This document shows, piece by piece, positions 42,254 to 50,192 of a stretch of DNA of 64,000 bases. The stretch is from the NCBI GenBank assembly GCA_038240015.1, contig JBBSEF010000005.1:32109-96108 (forward strand), in the 5' to 3' direction. The stretch is from CAHJXF01 sp038240015. GTDB taxonomy: Bacteria; Pseudomonadota; Gammaproteobacteria; Burkholderiales; Burkholderiaceae_D. Under the pieces are notes generated by a model that was not told the origin of the DNA, ran no database searches, and saw only the letters and a program-made list of their open reading frames with translations. Made by a program: the position numbers and the translations under genes. The number at the start of each line of letters is the position of its first letter. Positions within the stretch are counted from its first letter, which is position 1.

Positions 42254-43183
42254 ATGATCTATCCGGAACTATTCAAATCTCTCGAGGCCGTCCGCTGGCA
42301 AATGTCGAAGGACGTGCCGTGGGACGATTTCGACGCGTCGAAACTCACCGACGAGCAGGCCAGGACGGTGAAGATGAACGCCATCACCGAGTGGTCGGCG
42401 CTGCCGGCGACCGAGATGTTCCTGCGCGACAACCAGCACGACAGCGACTTCTCCGCGTTCATGTCGGTGTGGTTCTATGAAGAACAGAAGCACGCGCTGG
42501 TGCTGATGGAATACCTGCGGCGCTACAAGCCCGAGCTGGTTCCGACCGAGGCCGAATTGCACGCGGTGCGTTTTCAGTTCGATCCCGCGCCCGCAATGGA
42601 AACGCTGATGCTGCATTTTTGCGGCGAGATTCGTCTGAATCACTGGTATCGACGCGCCTCGGAATGGCACACCGAACCCGTCATCAAGCACATCTACAAG
42701 CTCATTTCGCAAGACGAGGCGCGGCATGGCGGCGCGTACCTGCGCTACATGAAGAAGGCGCTGGTCGACCTGGGCGACACCGCGCGTGCGGCGTTCGCAA
42801 AGATCGGCGTGCTGATGGCTTCCGCACGTCGGACCGAGAAGGCTTTGCATCCGACCAATCTTCACGTCAACGAAGCGCTGTTTCCGAACGACACCGTGCA
42901 GTCGCGCCTGCCCGATCCGGAATGGCTCGAGCACTGGCTCGATACGCAGATCCGGTTCGACAAGGAGTGGGAGACGAAGGTCGTCGATCGCATTCTTCAC
43001 AACCTGTCGCTGCTGTTCGAGCGGACATTCAATTCGGTGCAGGATCTCAATCGCTATCGCAAGGAAGTGACCGCGCGCGTGGCGGCCGCGGCCTCCGCTG
43101 CGGCAGCGAGTGCGGCTGCAACCGCGGCGCAGGCTTTTCCTGCAGCGAACAACGGCGATCGTCCGGTCGGCAACGCCACGTAG
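42254..43183 (+). CDS. Ferritin-like diiron protein (acyl-ACP desaturase-like)
   Basis: 309 aa, mostly helical. Diiron ligand patterns are visible: AITEWSALPATE and WFYEEQKHALVLMEYL (E-E-x-x-H), then LHFCGEIRLNHWY and ISQDEARHGGAYL (D-E-x-x-H). This arrangement matches the acyl-ACP desaturase/ferritin-like superfamily. A long Ala-rich tail (about 275-300) is probably disordered. It follows the CFA synthase gene by 97 bases on the same strand. Desaturation or oxidation of an acyl chain is a reasonable proposal, not shown. A role in stress protection is the main alternative. Confidence 0.78.
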   Translation: MIYPELFKSLEAVRWQMSKDVPWDDFDASKLTDEQARTVKMNAITEWSALPATEMFLRDNQHDSDFSAFMSVWFYEEQKHALVLMEYLRRYKPELVPTEAELHAVRFQFDPAPAMETLMLHFCGEIRLNHWYRRASEWHTEPVIKHIYKLISQDEARHGGAYLRYMKKALVDLGDTARAAFAKIGVLMASARRTEKALHPTNLHVNEALFPNDTVQSRLPDPEWLEHWLDTQIRFDKEWETKVVDRILHNLSLLFERTFNSVQDLNRYRKEVTARVAAAASAAAASAAATAAQAFPAANNGDRPVGNAT

Positions 43184-43259
43184 TTCCGCCAACCTGCGAA
43201 CTGCGCACACGCGCGCGACATCGCACTTGCGCATCCGGCCGCACGGTGGCCGCCGCTCG

Positions 43260-43766
43260 ATGACCACTGACCTGACGCTCCCGTTCGAACGCAAGATCAT
43301 CGGCGAAGGCGATCTTCATGCCCGCATCGCAGCGCTGTCACGGCCGTTGATTTTCACCAACGGTGTATTCGACGTCCTGCATCGAGGTCACGCGACAGTG
43401 CTCGCACAGGCTCGCGCGCTCGGGGCCGCGCTGGTCGTGGGCGTCAACAGCGACGCGTCGGTGCGGCGTCTTGGCAAAGGCAGCGACCGACCGATCAACC
43501 CCGAGGCCGATCGCGCCGCATTGATCGCGGCGCTCGCGTCGGTCGATCTGGTTGCCGTGTTCGACGAGGACTCGCCCTATGCATTGATCGAAGCGATTCG
43601 GCCCGACGTGATCGTCAAGGGCGGCGACTACGACATGGATGCGCTGGCGGAGTCACGCCTCGTGCGCTCATGGGGCGGAAGCGCCATCGCGATTCCGTTC
43701 GTGCATGCGCGCTCGACCAGCGCGACGCTCGCGCGCATTCGCGCTGAGGAGATGAAAAAGCCTTGA
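43260..43766 (+). CDS. rfaE2: D-glycero-beta-D-manno-heptose 1-phosphate adenylyltransferase
   Basis: 168-aa nucleotidyltransferase, equivalent to the C-terminal domain of HldE. It makes ADP-heptose for the lipopolysaccharide inner core. The HxGH active site is TNGVFDVLHRGHATVL with HRGH at residues 41-44; IRPDVIVKGGDYDMD and a late STSATLARIR (the ISTT-like nucleotide-binding element) complete the fold. ATG 43260 gives the usual length; the open frame upstream lacks family similarity. Its stop overlaps the TTG start of the asparaginase gene. Confidence 0.9.
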   Translation: MTTDLTLPFERKIIGEGDLHARIAALSRPLIFTNGVFDVLHRGHATVLAQARALGAALVVGVNSDASVRRLGKGSDRPINPEADRAALIAALASVDLVAVFDEDSPYALIEAIRPDVIVKGGDYDMDALAESRLVRSWGGSAIAIPFVHARSTSATLARIRAEEMKKP

Positions 43767-44893
43767 ACAGGATTGCGGAACCGCTCGTCGTGACGACGCG
43801 CCACATGGCGCAACCAGCGGCGCAAGCGATCACGGGCGCCTCACCTGGCGTGCGCGGCGCGGATGTCGATGGCGCGGTCGACGGCGCGGTCGATGGCCCG
43901 GTCGAGAACGTCCACCACGGTTCTATTGCAGTCGTCGCAGTCGATGGCCGACTGCTTCATAGTGCGGGGGACCCCGACTACCCGACCTTCACGCGCTCAA
44001 CGCTCAAGCCGTTGCAGGCGCTGCCCTTTGTTCGAGAAGGAGGACCCGCACATTTCGGATGGGGCTCGCGCGAGGTGGCCATGATGTGCGCCAGTCATTC
44101 GGGCGAACCCATGCACACCGAAGCCGTCAGGTCGATGCTCGCTTCATCGGACAGCGAGGAGTCGCAATTGCAGTGCGGCTGCCACGTGCCGGGCTGGTAC
44201 GCGGCTCTCGATCGAACGCCTCCCGAGGGCGCGCGCTTCGGCCCGATCGAACACAACTGTTCGGGCAAGCACGCGGGCTTTCTCGCCGCGTGCCGGATGC
44301 ATGGCGAGAGGCTCGAGGACTATCTGCAGCCGAGCTCTCCTCTCCAGCGCCGCGTCGCATCCGCAGTCGCCGACATGACCGGGCTTGCCGAGAGCGCGCT
44401 GACGAGCGGCACCGACGGCTGCTCGGCGCCCAACTACGCGATGCCTCTTTCGCGGCTCGCGTTCGCCTATGCGCGTCTCGCGCAGGGCGCAGCCGATCCA
44501 ACCGAAGGCAACGCCCTCGGCGTGCTCTTCGATGCGATGACCCGCCACCCGGAACTGGTGTCGGGCACTGCGCGCAGCGACCTCGCGCTCATGTCCTTCG
44601 CACCGGGGGATTGGGTCACCAAGATCGGAGCCGATGGCGCGCAAGCGATCGGCGTGCGTTCGGCGGGTATCGGCATCGCAATCAAGATTGCCAACGGAAA
44701 TCGCGATGCCTTGTATTGCGCGCTCATCGAAACCCTGCTGCAACTCGGCTTGCTCGGCGGATCGACCGAAACTGAAGATGGCGCGCAGGGTGTGCCCGAA
44801 AGCCTCGCGCGCTGGCGCGGCTCTGTGATCCGCAACGCTTCCGGCCTCTGCACCGGCCGCATGAGCGCTCGATTCACTTTGAGGGAGGCATAA
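43763..44893 (+). CDS. L-asparaginase II family protein
   Basis: 376 aa. The family motifs HRGSIAVV-like (HHGSIAVVAVDG), FTRSTLKPLQALPFV, ASHSGEPMHTEAVRSML, NCSGKHAGFLAACR and GTDGCSAPNYAMPL are all present, identifying the AnsA/thermolabile asparaginase type first described in Rhizobium etli. Hydrolyses asparagine to aspartate and ammonia. TTG 43763 overlaps the rfaE2 stop and is preceded by GAGGAG about 11 bases away; ATG 43805 is an alternative. A 12-base unit is repeated near 43863-43905, coding DGAVDGAVDGPV before the conserved part begins. Confidence 0.85.
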   Translation: MNRIAEPLVVTTRHMAQPAAQAITGASPGVRGADVDGAVDGAVDGPVENVHHGSIAVVAVDGRLLHSAGDPDYPTFTRSTLKPLQALPFVREGGPAHFGWGSREVAMMCASHSGEPMHTEAVRSMLASSDSEESQLQCGCHVPGWYAALDRTPPEGARFGPIEHNCSGKHAGFLAACRMHGERLEDYLQPSSPLQRRVASAVADMTGLAESALTSGTDGCSAPNYAMPLSRLAFAYARLAQGAADPTEGNALGVLFDAMTRHPELVSGTARSDLALMSFAPGDWVTKIGADGAQAIGVRSAGIGIAIKIANGNRDALYCALIETLLQLGLLGGSTETEDGAQGVPESLARWRGSVIRNASGLCTGRMSARFTLREA

Positions 44894-45024
44894 CGAAAAA
44901 GTCGCGAAGAGCGAGAACTTCTCGCGTCGATATCGTCTGATAGAAGCGCACCGGGCATTGCAATACACGAACGAAGTCCCGCAGAGGTGGTTCGTGTCAG
45001 GTGGGAGGAGAAAGAAATTGTTCC

Positions 45025-46002
45025 ATGGTCGTGCAACCGCAGCTGCTCAGTCTATCGGCATACATCGATCAGAATCTCGACAAGGATCTACCGTTGTCGA
45101 GTCTGGCAAAACGTATCGGCCTTTCACCGTTTCATTTCCATAGAAAGTTCGGTGCGTACTTCGGTGAAAGCCTGCATCAGCACATCAAGCGTCTTCGACT
45201 CGAGCGCGCGGCCTTCGAGTTGACCTACGGCACGAAGGCCATCAGCGAGATCGCACTGGCATCGGGATACAAAACCGTCTCGGCCTTCTCGCATGCGTTT
45301 TCCGGATTCATGGGACAGTCGCCGACACGCTATCGCGCTCGCGGAACGGTCAGCGCCAGTGCGACGAGGACGAGTGGCGAGCCGGCGGAGCTCTCGCACG
45401 CCGCGACCCGACCTGCCTGGATCGGCGAACTTGCTCCGCAGCGTTTTGCGTTCGTCAGAGCGGTTGGGCACGGGCAGGGCGCGCAGCTTTCGGTGCGCGA
45501 TGCGATAGCCACAATTGCCGACCTCGTCATGACATCGCAGCGAGCCGAAGCGGTCGGACTGCCGCAGGGAGCGAACGCCGTCGGTCAAGCGATCGAAGAC
45601 GATCGCTCCATCGGCGCGGCGCGACCCAACGGCTTGCTGCGATCGATCGAGTTCATCGCGGCGACCACCGACTTCTACGGCATCGTGAATGCAGGAGACT
45701 TTCGCGTCGACGTGGGGCTGGACGCTGATCGCGTGCCTTCCGGTCGCGAGGAAGCGCTCGGTATGCGGACTCTTGCCGGGGGCCGCTATGCCCGGTTCGA
45801 CATCGCCTGTGCGCCGGATGAATTGATCGGACGCTGCTATCGCGCGGCGATGCATGGCCTGCGCGGTCTGCCCGATGGTGCGCGAACTTCGTCGCACTTC
45901 GTACGCTTCGCCCCGTCCGCGTGGGGGTCCGACCGCGGCTCCGACAATGACCCCGACGGCGGCCCGAAAACCTATCGATTCTTCATACCGCTCACGGGTT
46001 GA
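45025..46002 (+). CDS. AraC-family regulator with GyrI-like effector domain
   Basis: 325 aa. The N-terminal AraC domain (about 8-108) has two helix-turn-helix units: LPLSSLAKRIGLSPFHFHRK and ISEIALASGYKTVSAFSHAF, then FMGQSPTRYR. The C-terminal part (about 130-325) resembles GyrI-like small-molecule-binding domains, as in Rob or BltR-type regulators (FAFVRAVGHG near the start and FRVDVGLDA later). GGGAGGAG lies about 14 bases before ATG 45025; a GTG at 45001 would place the start inside that site. Target genes are not evident. The leader 44894-45024 contains an imperfect dyad CGCGAAG...CTTCTCGCG. Confidence 0.85.
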   Translation: MVVQPQLLSLSAYIDQNLDKDLPLSSLAKRIGLSPFHFHRKFGAYFGESLHQHIKRLRLERAAFELTYGTKAISEIALASGYKTVSAFSHAFSGFMGQSPTRYRARGTVSASATRTSGEPAELSHAATRPAWIGELAPQRFAFVRAVGHGQGAQLSVRDAIATIADLVMTSQRAEAVGLPQGANAVGQAIEDDRSIGAARPNGLLRSIEFIAATTDFYGIVNAGDFRVDVGLDADRVPSGREEALGMRTLAGGRYARFDIACAPDELIGRCYRAAMHGLRGLPDGARTSSHFVRFAPSAWGSDRGSDNDPDGGPKTYRFFIPLTG

Positions 46003-46213
46003 CGGACGTCGCGCGCGTCGTTGTCGGTTGGGCGCGAACCGACGTGTCGCGAACCACGCGCAAACGTTCCGCGTTGATCGGTTCAGGACGTGATGCGTCG
46101 TGCGATTCATGAACGAGATCGCCGAATACGTTGAGCTGAACCGCAAAGAACAACAGGTTTGCGAGCAGCAGGATCAGGAACAGCGAGCGCATGGGCGTGT
46201 ACTCATCGGTCAT
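45992..46213 (-). CDS. Short membrane protein, truncated relative to SPOR-domain genes at this locus
   Basis: 73 aa. The N-terminus MRSLFLILLLANLLFFAVQL (starting at residue 8) and the later RPEPINAERLRVV match the start of SPOR-domain cell-division proteins that usually follow coaX in Burkholderiales. The SPOR peptidoglycan-binding domain is absent: the frame stops soon after residue 60. Either the gene is truncated or it encodes a minimal membrane peptide. Start at ATG 46213 or, giving the family N-terminus, 46192. It lies 10 bases after coaX on the same strand. Confidence 0.6.
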   Translation of the reverse strand: MTDEYTPMRSLFLILLLANLLFFAVQLNVFGDLVHESHDASRPEPINAERLRVVRDTSVRAQPTTTRATSVNP

Positions 46214-46223
46214 TGGTCATCGG

Positions 46224-47162
46224 TCAGGTGCGCTCGCGGACGAGCGCCGTGCGGTGGGCCGTGTCCGCGTCGGCGGGCTCGCAGCGATCGCGGGCAATCG
46301 CATGCAAGCCGCGCAACACGAGGTCGGTAACGATGCGCATCGGCACATCGATGTCGTCGAGGTGAGCGGCCATGCTCTTTGCGCCTCCGCCTGCGAGCAC
46401 GCACAACAGGGGACGCGAGTTTCCCTTCGATAGGCTGTTCGACAGGCGATTCAATTCGTCACTCGCGCGATGCTTCGCAGCGATCCGCCCGCACGCGTAG
46501 CGTAACGAGCGCGCCACTGCGCCCGCCTGCGCGGCAACGATGCCGCTGGCGATCGCATCGTCGGTGCAGGTCGCGAAGTCGACGACCTCGCCTTGCGCCA
46601 GCGGAAGACGCGCCGTGTCTCGCGCGAGCATCCGACGCATCGCTTCGAAGCCCGGCAGGATCAAGCCGCCTTCGAATGAAGCGAGGTCATCTTTTTCGTC
46701 GCTGAGCATCAGGTCGATGGTGGTCGCGGTGCCGAAGCCGCACACCAGCAGATGTCGATCCGGAAAGAGCGCATGGGCGCCCAACATGGCGGCCCATCGA
46801 TCCGGACCGAGTTGCGATTTGTCGCGATAGCCGTTGACGACCCCGCATTGGCTCGCGTTCGGGATCAGCGAATGGACAGGCACATCGCCCCACGCGGCGC
46901 TCACCGCATCGCGCATCGCGCCTTCGACTTCGGCTCCCGCTACATTGCTCAGATGGACCACGCTCGGCGCGCGGTCGCGGCGCTCGCCGAAGCGCGACTC
47001 GAGTTGCGCAACGTCGCGCAGTTGAAACGACCCGGATTCGTCAGCGTCATGCGCTTGGTGGTCGTGCTCGTCTGCGTCATCGTACAGCGGCCACTCGGCG
47101 CGCGAATCGGCGATGCGCCACTTGATGCGCGAGTTGCCGATGTCGATCAGAAGAGCAGTCAT
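46224..47162 (-). CDS. coaX: Type III pantothenate kinase
   Basis: Catalyses the first step of coenzyme A synthesis. 312 aa with the ASKHA-fold phosphate motif LLIDIGNSRIKW at the N-terminus, LSNVAG, LGPDRWAAMLGAHAL, CGFGTATTIDLM and EGGLILPGFEAMRRML, all typical of CoaX. It is longer than the usual 250-260 aa because of a His/Asp/Glu-rich insert near residues 25-45 (YDDADEHDHQAHDADE). Downstream of birA with an 18-base gap, as in many betaproteobacteria. Confidence 0.92.
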   Translation of the reverse strand: MTALLIDIGNSRIKWRIADSRAEWPLYDDADEHDHQAHDADESGSFQLRDVAQLESRFGERRDRAPSVVHLSNVAGAEVEGAMRDAVSAAWGDVPVHSLIPNASQCGVVNGYRDKSQLGPDRWAAMLGAHALFPDRHLLVCGFGTATTIDLMLSDEKDDLASFEGGLILPGFEAMRRMLARDTARLPLAQGEVVDFATCTDDAIASGIVAAQAGAVARSLRYACGRIAAKHRASDELNRLSNSLSKGNSRPLLCVLAGGGAKSMAAHLDDIDVPMRIVTDLVLRGLHAIARDRCEPADADTAHRTALVRERT

Positions 47163-47180
47163 GCGCGAAGGTCGAGCGTG

Positions 47181-48164
47181 TCAGAGCGCGTCGATCGCCC
47201 GTAACGAGAGATCGCCTGCGATGAAAGGCATCTGCACCCCGTCGATCTCGATCAACAATGCGCCGCGTGCGTCGACGCCACGCGCAATGCCTGCGACCGC
47301 CTGGCGCGGACCGGTTTCCAGCGACACGCTCCGGTTGCGAAACCCATCTGCCGCGTTCCACTCGGATGCAAACGCAGCGAATCCCGCTTCGGCGAAACGC
47401 GCGAGAAGCGTGTCGAGCGCGATGCCGAGATCGGTCGCGAGAACGTTGCGATCGTCCAGCGGGCAACCAGCGCTTTTCAAATCGGTCGGGGTGAGCGACG
47501 CCGATGCATGACTCGCGGACCCGGCCGCGACATCGACTGCAACATCGAACGCTTGCGGCAGTACGTTGACGCCGATGCCGACGATCGCGACCGTCGAGGC
47601 GGCCAGCGTATGCGCCTCGACCAGAATTCCGGCGAGCTTGCGTCCGTCGACGAGCACATCGTTGGGCCATTTCAGTTGAACGTGCACGCCATGTCTCGCC
47701 AGGGCGTCACGAACGGCGAGACCGCAGACGAGCGAGAGACCTTCGAGCTCGGCCAAACGTCGTGCCACACACAGCCCGTAAGAAACCGTCAGCGATGCGC
47801 CCGGCGCCGAACGCCATGAGCGACCGAGGCGTCCGCGTCCCGCCGTTTGCGTTTCGGCGGCCAGCAGCACCGGACGCGCGAACGTCCTGCCACTGCGCGC
47901 CTCGCGCAGAAGATCCGAGTTGGTCGACGCGGTGGACGCGACGACGCGGACATCCCACCGATCGGCCACGTCTTCACCCACGCTTCGATGGTCGAGCAGG
48001 GCTTGCATGCGATCGCGATCGAGCCGTATGAAAGCCGGGGCAACTGCCGTCGCAGCAGATTCGGTGTCGAGGTCCGGCTGGCGAAGTGGGCCGAGGCGCG
48101 TGTCGGCGCGCGCGTCGGCGCGTGTCCCGATGCATGTTCCGCCGCGCATTCGGATGAGATTCAT
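47181..48164 (-). CDS. birA: Biotin--[acetyl-CoA-carboxylase] ligase
   Basis: Attaches biotin to acetyl-CoA carboxylase carrier protein. 327 aa. The active-site loop is AETQTAGRGRLGRSW, with VSYGLCV, LKWPNDVLVDGRKLAGILVE and IVGIGVNV following. No N-terminal helix-turn-helix is seen before the catalytic domain, so this looks like a monofunctional ligase rather than a repressor. ATG 48164 is immediately preceded by CCGCGC and a TACAAT box, with no ribosome binding site, suggesting a leaderless transcript. It is divergent from the VanZ-family gene. Confidence 0.92.
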   Translation of the reverse strand: MNLIRMRGGTCIGTRADARADTRLGPLRQPDLDTESAATAVAPAFIRLDRDRMQALLDHRSVGEDVADRWDVRVVASTASTNSDLLREARSGRTFARPVLLAAETQTAGRGRLGRSWRSAPGASLTVSYGLCVARRLAELEGLSLVCGLAVRDALARHGVHVQLKWPNDVLVDGRKLAGILVEAHTLAASTVAIVGIGVNVLPQAFDVAVDVAAGSASHASASLTPTDLKSAGCPLDDRNVLATDLGIALDTLLARFAEAGFAAFASEWNAADGFRNRSVSLETGPRQAVAGIARGVDARGALLIEIDGVQMPFIAGDLSLRAIDAL

Positions 48165-48170
48165 GCGCGG

Positions 48171-48180
48171 ATTGTATGCT
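48171..48180. promoter_or_regulatory. Overlapping divergent -10 boxes of birA and vanZ-like gene
   Basis: The sequence ATTGTATGCT holds TACAAT on the minus strand (48171-48176), 6 bases before the birA ATG, and TATGCT on the plus strand (48175-48180), 6 bases before the GTG of the VanZ-family gene. Both transcripts would begin at the start codon. The boxes share two bases, so RNA polymerase could not occupy both at once. Confidence 0.5.
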
Positions 48181-48186
48181 CGCGTC

Positions 48187-49350
48187 GTGCCGCATAGACC
48201 CGTGCCCCCCACTGCATCGACCTTGTCGCGGCCCGCGCGCGCGTGGCAGCGCCGCGCGTCCCCGCTGGCGCGCTACGCGCTCGTTGCCTACACGCTGATC
48301 GTGCTCGATGCGAGCCTCTATCCCTTTCGCGGCTGGCGCGATGTCGGGATTGCGCCGTTCGACTATCTGTTCGCGGCGTGGCCGCTGCATCCGCTGCCGT
48401 TCGATCTGATCATCAACGTTCTCGGCTATCTGCCGCTCGGCTTCGTCGCGGGACTCGCGCTGCATCCGCGGTGTCGAGGGGCGATGCTGATCATCGGTGC
48501 GGTCCTGTATTGCGCGCTGTTGTCGATCGTCGTCGAAGCCTTGCAGACCTATTTGCCTGCGCGCGTGGCGTCGCAGGTCGATGTGGCGAGCAACGCGATC
48601 GGGGGATTGATCGGCGCGCTGCTCGCTGCGCGCTTCGCACCCGCGCTGCTGGACACCGGCCGTCTTCGCGCGTGGCGCGCACGCTGGTTCGCCAACGATG
48701 CGAGCCGCGGCCTGATCCTGATCATGGTGTGGTTCGGCGCCCTCGTGTACCCGGAGGCTTTTGCGTTGGGCACGGGCGGGCTCATCAAGGCTTTCGATCC
48801 CGAGTGGTCCGATCGCATGGCGCTCGCCCTGGGACTCGTGAACGCGAACGATCCTGACTCGACCGCAGCCCAGTTCCAGTTCGCCGAAATCATCGTGTGC
48901 GCCCTCGCGCTGCTCGGCTCGGGCTTGCTGTTCGTCAACCTGCAACGCACGACCGCGCGATGGACGACGCGCTTCTTGCTGCTCATCGCATTCATCGTCG
49001 CGACGATCGCGATCAAATCGTTTGCGCACGCCTTCTTGTTCGCCGACTTCGGACAGTGGCCGCTGCTTGCCCCGGGTGCGCGATGGGGCTTCTTGATCGG
49101 CGCTCTGGCGCTCCTGGTCACCTGGCTGTTGCCGATGCCGCTGCGCTGGGCGCTTGGGCTCGCCGCGTTGATCGGCTCGGTCGCGCTCGTCAACATCTTT
49201 CCCGACAACCCCTATGCAAGTCCGATCGCGCTGGCGTGGACTCGCGGGCGGCTGATGAATTTCTACGGGCTCGCGAAAGGCTTGAATCTCGCGTGGCCGT
49301 ACTTCGTGATCGCGTATTACCTGCGACATCGCGAATCGCATCGACGTTGA
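48187..49350 (+). CDS. VanZ-family membrane protein
   Basis: 387 aa with about 8-9 hydrophobic helices. The N-terminal half matches VanZ: LARYALVAYTLIVLDASLYP, PFDLIINVLGYLPLGFVAGL and EALQTYLPARVASQVDVASN, followed by AIGGLIGALLAAR. VanZ-like proteins are linked to glycopeptide resistance or are of unknown function; here the C-terminal half (about 170-387) adds further membrane helices without a known domain. I chose GTG 48187, which follows a -10-like box by 6 bases; ATG 48163, in the same frame, would overlap the birA start on the other strand. Confidence 0.8.
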   Translation: MPHRPVPPTASTLSRPARAWQRRASPLARYALVAYTLIVLDASLYPFRGWRDVGIAPFDYLFAAWPLHPLPFDLIINVLGYLPLGFVAGLALHPRCRGAMLIIGAVLYCALLSIVVEALQTYLPARVASQVDVASNAIGGLIGALLAARFAPALLDTGRLRAWRARWFANDASRGLILIMVWFGALVYPEAFALGTGGLIKAFDPEWSDRMALALGLVNANDPDSTAAQFQFAEIIVCALALLGSGLLFVNLQRTTARWTTRFLLLIAFIVATIAIKSFAHAFLFADFGQWPLLAPGARWGFLIGALALLVTWLLPMPLRWALGLAALIGSVALVNIFPDNPYASPIALAWTRGRLMNFYGLAKGLNLAWPYFVIAYYLRHRESHRR

Positions 49351-49391
49351 CAGCGCTACGCACCGCGAGCGGCGAGGTATGTGGCCATCGC

Positions 49392-49397
49392 TATAAT
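49392..49397 (+). promoter_or_regulatory. Putative -10 box of the [2Fe-2S] gene
   Basis: A perfect TATAAT 36 bases before the ATG at 49433. No -35 hexamer at normal spacing; TTGACA at 49347 is too far away. Confidence 0.35.
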
Positions 49398-49432
49398 TCG
49401 GTCTTTGCATCGCGGCCGTTGCGCCGCTCATC

Positions 49433-49780
49433 ATGAGCTATTACCAACGCCATATTTTCTTTTGCCTCAATCAGCGCGATGAAGGTCGGGCGTGTTGCGC
49501 CGATCGCGGATCGGTCAAGATGCAGGAGCACGCGAAGAAGCGTTGCAAGCAACTTGACCTGCTCGGACCGGGCAAGGTGCGCGTCAACAAGGCGGGCTGC
49601 CTTGATCGTTGCGAGGAAGGTCCGGTTGCGGTGGTCTATCCCGAAGGTGTCTGGTACACCTACGTCGACAAGGAAGACATCGACGAGATCGTCGAGTCGC
49701 ATCTGCGCGACGGCAAGATCGTCGAGCGTCTATTGCTCGCTTCGGAACCGGTCGCTTCGGAGCCGATCGCGATCGGCTGA
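49433..49780 (+). CDS. Thioredoxin-like [2Fe-2S] ferredoxin
   Basis: 115-aa protein of the (2Fe-2S) ferredoxin family with a thioredoxin fold (Shethna/NuoE-like). Likely cluster ligands are C11, C21 or C22, C56 and C60, in FFCLNQRDEGRACC and NKAGCLDRCEEGP. VVYPEGVWYTYVDKEDIDEI is the conserved family C-terminus. Electron partner unknown. The next coding sequence begins 50 bases downstream in the same orientation and is a degraded alpha/beta hydrolase. Confidence 0.85.
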   Translation: MSYYQRHIFFCLNQRDEGRACCADRGSVKMQEHAKKRCKQLDLLGPGKVRVNKAGCLDRCEEGPVAVVYPEGVWYTYVDKEDIDEIVESHLRDGKIVERLLLASEPVASEPIAIG

Positions 49781-49829
49781 TCGTGCCGCTTCTCGTGCAG
49801 GTTCTCGCGCAGTTCCTCTGTCCACGTCG

Positions 49830-50171
49830 TTGAACGTCAACACACAACACATCAACCTTTCCGGCGCGGCCGGTGCGATCGAGGTCGCGATCGATCGTCC
49901 GCAAGGCGTCGCGCCGCGCGGGATCGCGTTGCCCGTGCTCGCGTTGCCCGTGCCATCCGATACGCTCGTGATCCACCATGAAGCCGACGAGACCGTGCCG
50001 CTGTCCGCCGTCCTCGACCGGGCGCGTCCCCAGCAATTGCCGGTCGTCGTCGTGCCGGGGGCCGAGCATTTTTTTCATCGCAGGCTTACGCGGATCAAGG
50101 ACCTCGTCATCGCGGCGTGGCTTGGCGAGCGGGCCGAGCGTTCCACTCCCATCACGCTGCCGCCGTCATAG
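49830..50171 (+). pseudogene. Alpha/beta hydrolase with internal deletion
   Basis: From TTG 49830 the frame gives an N-terminus (INLSGAAGAIEVAIDRPQG, then APRGIALP) typical of small alpha/beta hydrolases of about 210 aa. It then jumps to the C-terminal third: PSDTLVIHHEADETVPLSAV and VVVPGAEHFFHRRL, which carries the acid and catalytic His. The nucleophile G-x-S-x-G region and the HPHP-like segment are missing, so about 100 residues have been lost, apparently in frame. A catalytically dead 113-aa remnant. Confidence 0.7.
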
Positions 50172-50192
50172 ACGTCGCGCCATTCCGACTTC

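Noticed and set aside
44894..45024. Dyad CGCGAAG/CTTCTCGCG as a terminator of the asparaginase gene
   Set aside because: Imperfect stem with no T run; recorded only as a weak dyad in the AraC leader.
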